From Sediminicola sp963974715 (GTDB taxonomy: Bacteria > Bacteroidota > Bacteroidia > Flavobacteriales > Flavobacteriaceae): a stretch of DNA of 64,000 nucleotides. How positions within the stretch are numbered: the first letter of the stretch is position 1; every line of letters begins with the position of its first letter. Both the position numbers and the translations under genes were made by a program. Positions 63,559-64,000 of the stretch are shown one piece after another. Where the stretch lies: positions 124,001-188,000 of the forward strand of contig CAXBDK010000005.1 of NCBI GenBank assembly GCA_963974715.1, read 5' to 3'. The notes beneath the pieces are model-generated. The model was not told where the DNA came from, did not search any database, and saw only the letters and a program-made list of their open reading frames with translations.

Positions 63559-64000
63559 TTACCTGATCAGTTTCTTGTATTTTATACGCTTCGGCATTAG
63601 ATCGCCCCCCAAACGTTTCTTTTTGTTCTCCTCATAATCGGAGAAGGAACCCTCAAAGAAATACACTTGTGAATCCCCTTCAAACGCAAGGATATGGGTA
63701 CATATCCTATCCAGGAACCACCGGTCGTGGGAAATTACAACGGCACAGCCCGCAAAATTCTCAAGGCCTTCCTCCAAGGCCCTAAGGGTGTTTACATCCA
63801 GGTCATTGGTCGGCTCATCCAGCAAGAGTACGTTGCCCTCTTCCTTCAGGGTCATGGCCAAATGGAGCCTATTGCGTTCCCCTCCGGAGAGCATGCTCAC
63901 CTTTTTGTTCTGTTCACTGCCCGAGAAATTGAACCGGCTCAGATAGGCCCGTGAGTTCACCTGTCTGCCACCCATTAATATCAGTTCCTGACCGTCGCTG
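63559..64000 (-). CDS. ettA: EttA, energy-dependent translational throttle (C-terminal part; 5' end beyond window)
   Basis: The visible 146 residues are the end of a second ABC module of an ABC-F protein: signature LSGGERNRLHLA, Walker B NVLLLDEPTNDLD and H-loop VISHDRWFLDR. The finishing KRIKYKKLIR and the FEGSFSDYEENKKKRLG segment are those of EttA, which binds the ribosomal E-site and gates the first peptide bond according to ATP level. The start lies outside the window. Confidence 0.9.
   Translation of the reverse strand, partial: SDGQELILMGGRQVNSRAYLSRFNFSGSEQNKKVSMLSGGERNRLHLAMTLKEEGNVLLLDEPTNDLDVNTLRALEEGLENFAGCAVVISHDRWFLDRICTHILAFEGDSQVYFFEGSFSDYEENKKKRLGGDLMPKRIKYKKLIR

Noticed and set aside
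1..64000. tRNA, rRNA, prophage, insertion-sequence or toxin-antitoxin content
   Set aside because: Intergenic stretches were scanned by eye and contain no cloverleaf, transposase, integrase or recognised toxin gene.

Overview
The window reads as a chromosomal segment of a marine-type member of the Flavobacteriaceae (Bacteroidota). The evidence is the protein families present: DUF4834, BatA, a YfhO/flippase operon, an OMP_b-brl-type TonB-like receptor and the paired genes of sulfonolipid synthesis. Several genes are also preceded by the Bacteroidota -7 promoter element TAnnTTTG. No tRNA, rRNA, CRISPR array, insertion sequence or prophage was seen. Coding density is high, except for an AT-rich patch near 52.0-54.3 kb and a repeat-bearing gap near 55.1-55.9 kb.

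Layout. 0-8.8 kb: DUF3050 protein, AI-2E-type permease, SGNH hydrolase, a GNAT-nitrilase fusion, a NagX/HGSNAT-like membrane acyltransferase followed by a GH20 hexosaminidase, a GNAT and a family 2 glycosyltransferase. 9-13.1 kb: an operon of a BatA/vWA membrane protein, a dihydroorotase homologue that has lost its metal ligands, a small membrane protein and an esterase. 13.1-21.2 kb: MBL hydrolase, a large conserved protein of unknown function, Bcp peroxiredoxin, a cysteine-free endonuclease III, an ECF sigma factor and divergent uvrA. 21.3-28 kb: a secreted Tyr/Asn/Arg-rich protein, then a minus-strand envelope polysaccharide operon (DUF4834, YfhO, glycosyltransferase, flippase). 28-40.3 kb: outer-membrane and housekeeping genes, the probable capnine (sulfonolipid) pair, an S9 peptidase, YbaB, threonine aldolase and a large zinc metalloprotease.

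40.4-44.0 kb carries the ATP-grasp / alpha-E / transglutaminase trio, a widespread cluster predicted to make a peptide-like product whose identity is unknown. 44.1-51 kb holds prfB with its programmed frameshift, an ArsC-like protein, a secreted protein plus TonB-type outer-membrane barrel, and fumC. 52.2-53.8 kb is an AT-rich two-gene cassette: a small secreted four-cysteine peptide resembling the NVEALA family and a lipoprotein-like probable beta-propeller, separated by a terminator hairpin. 55.9-63.5 kb is a tripartite RND efflux operon divergent from a LytS/LytTR two-component pair; the permease carries an EF-hand-like loop. The window ends inside ettA.

The best candidates for under-described biology are the 52-54 kb peptide/propeller cassette, the 40-44 kb ATP-grasp trio, and the capnine gene pair at 30.5-33 kb. 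All assignments are from reading the sequence; no database search was possible.
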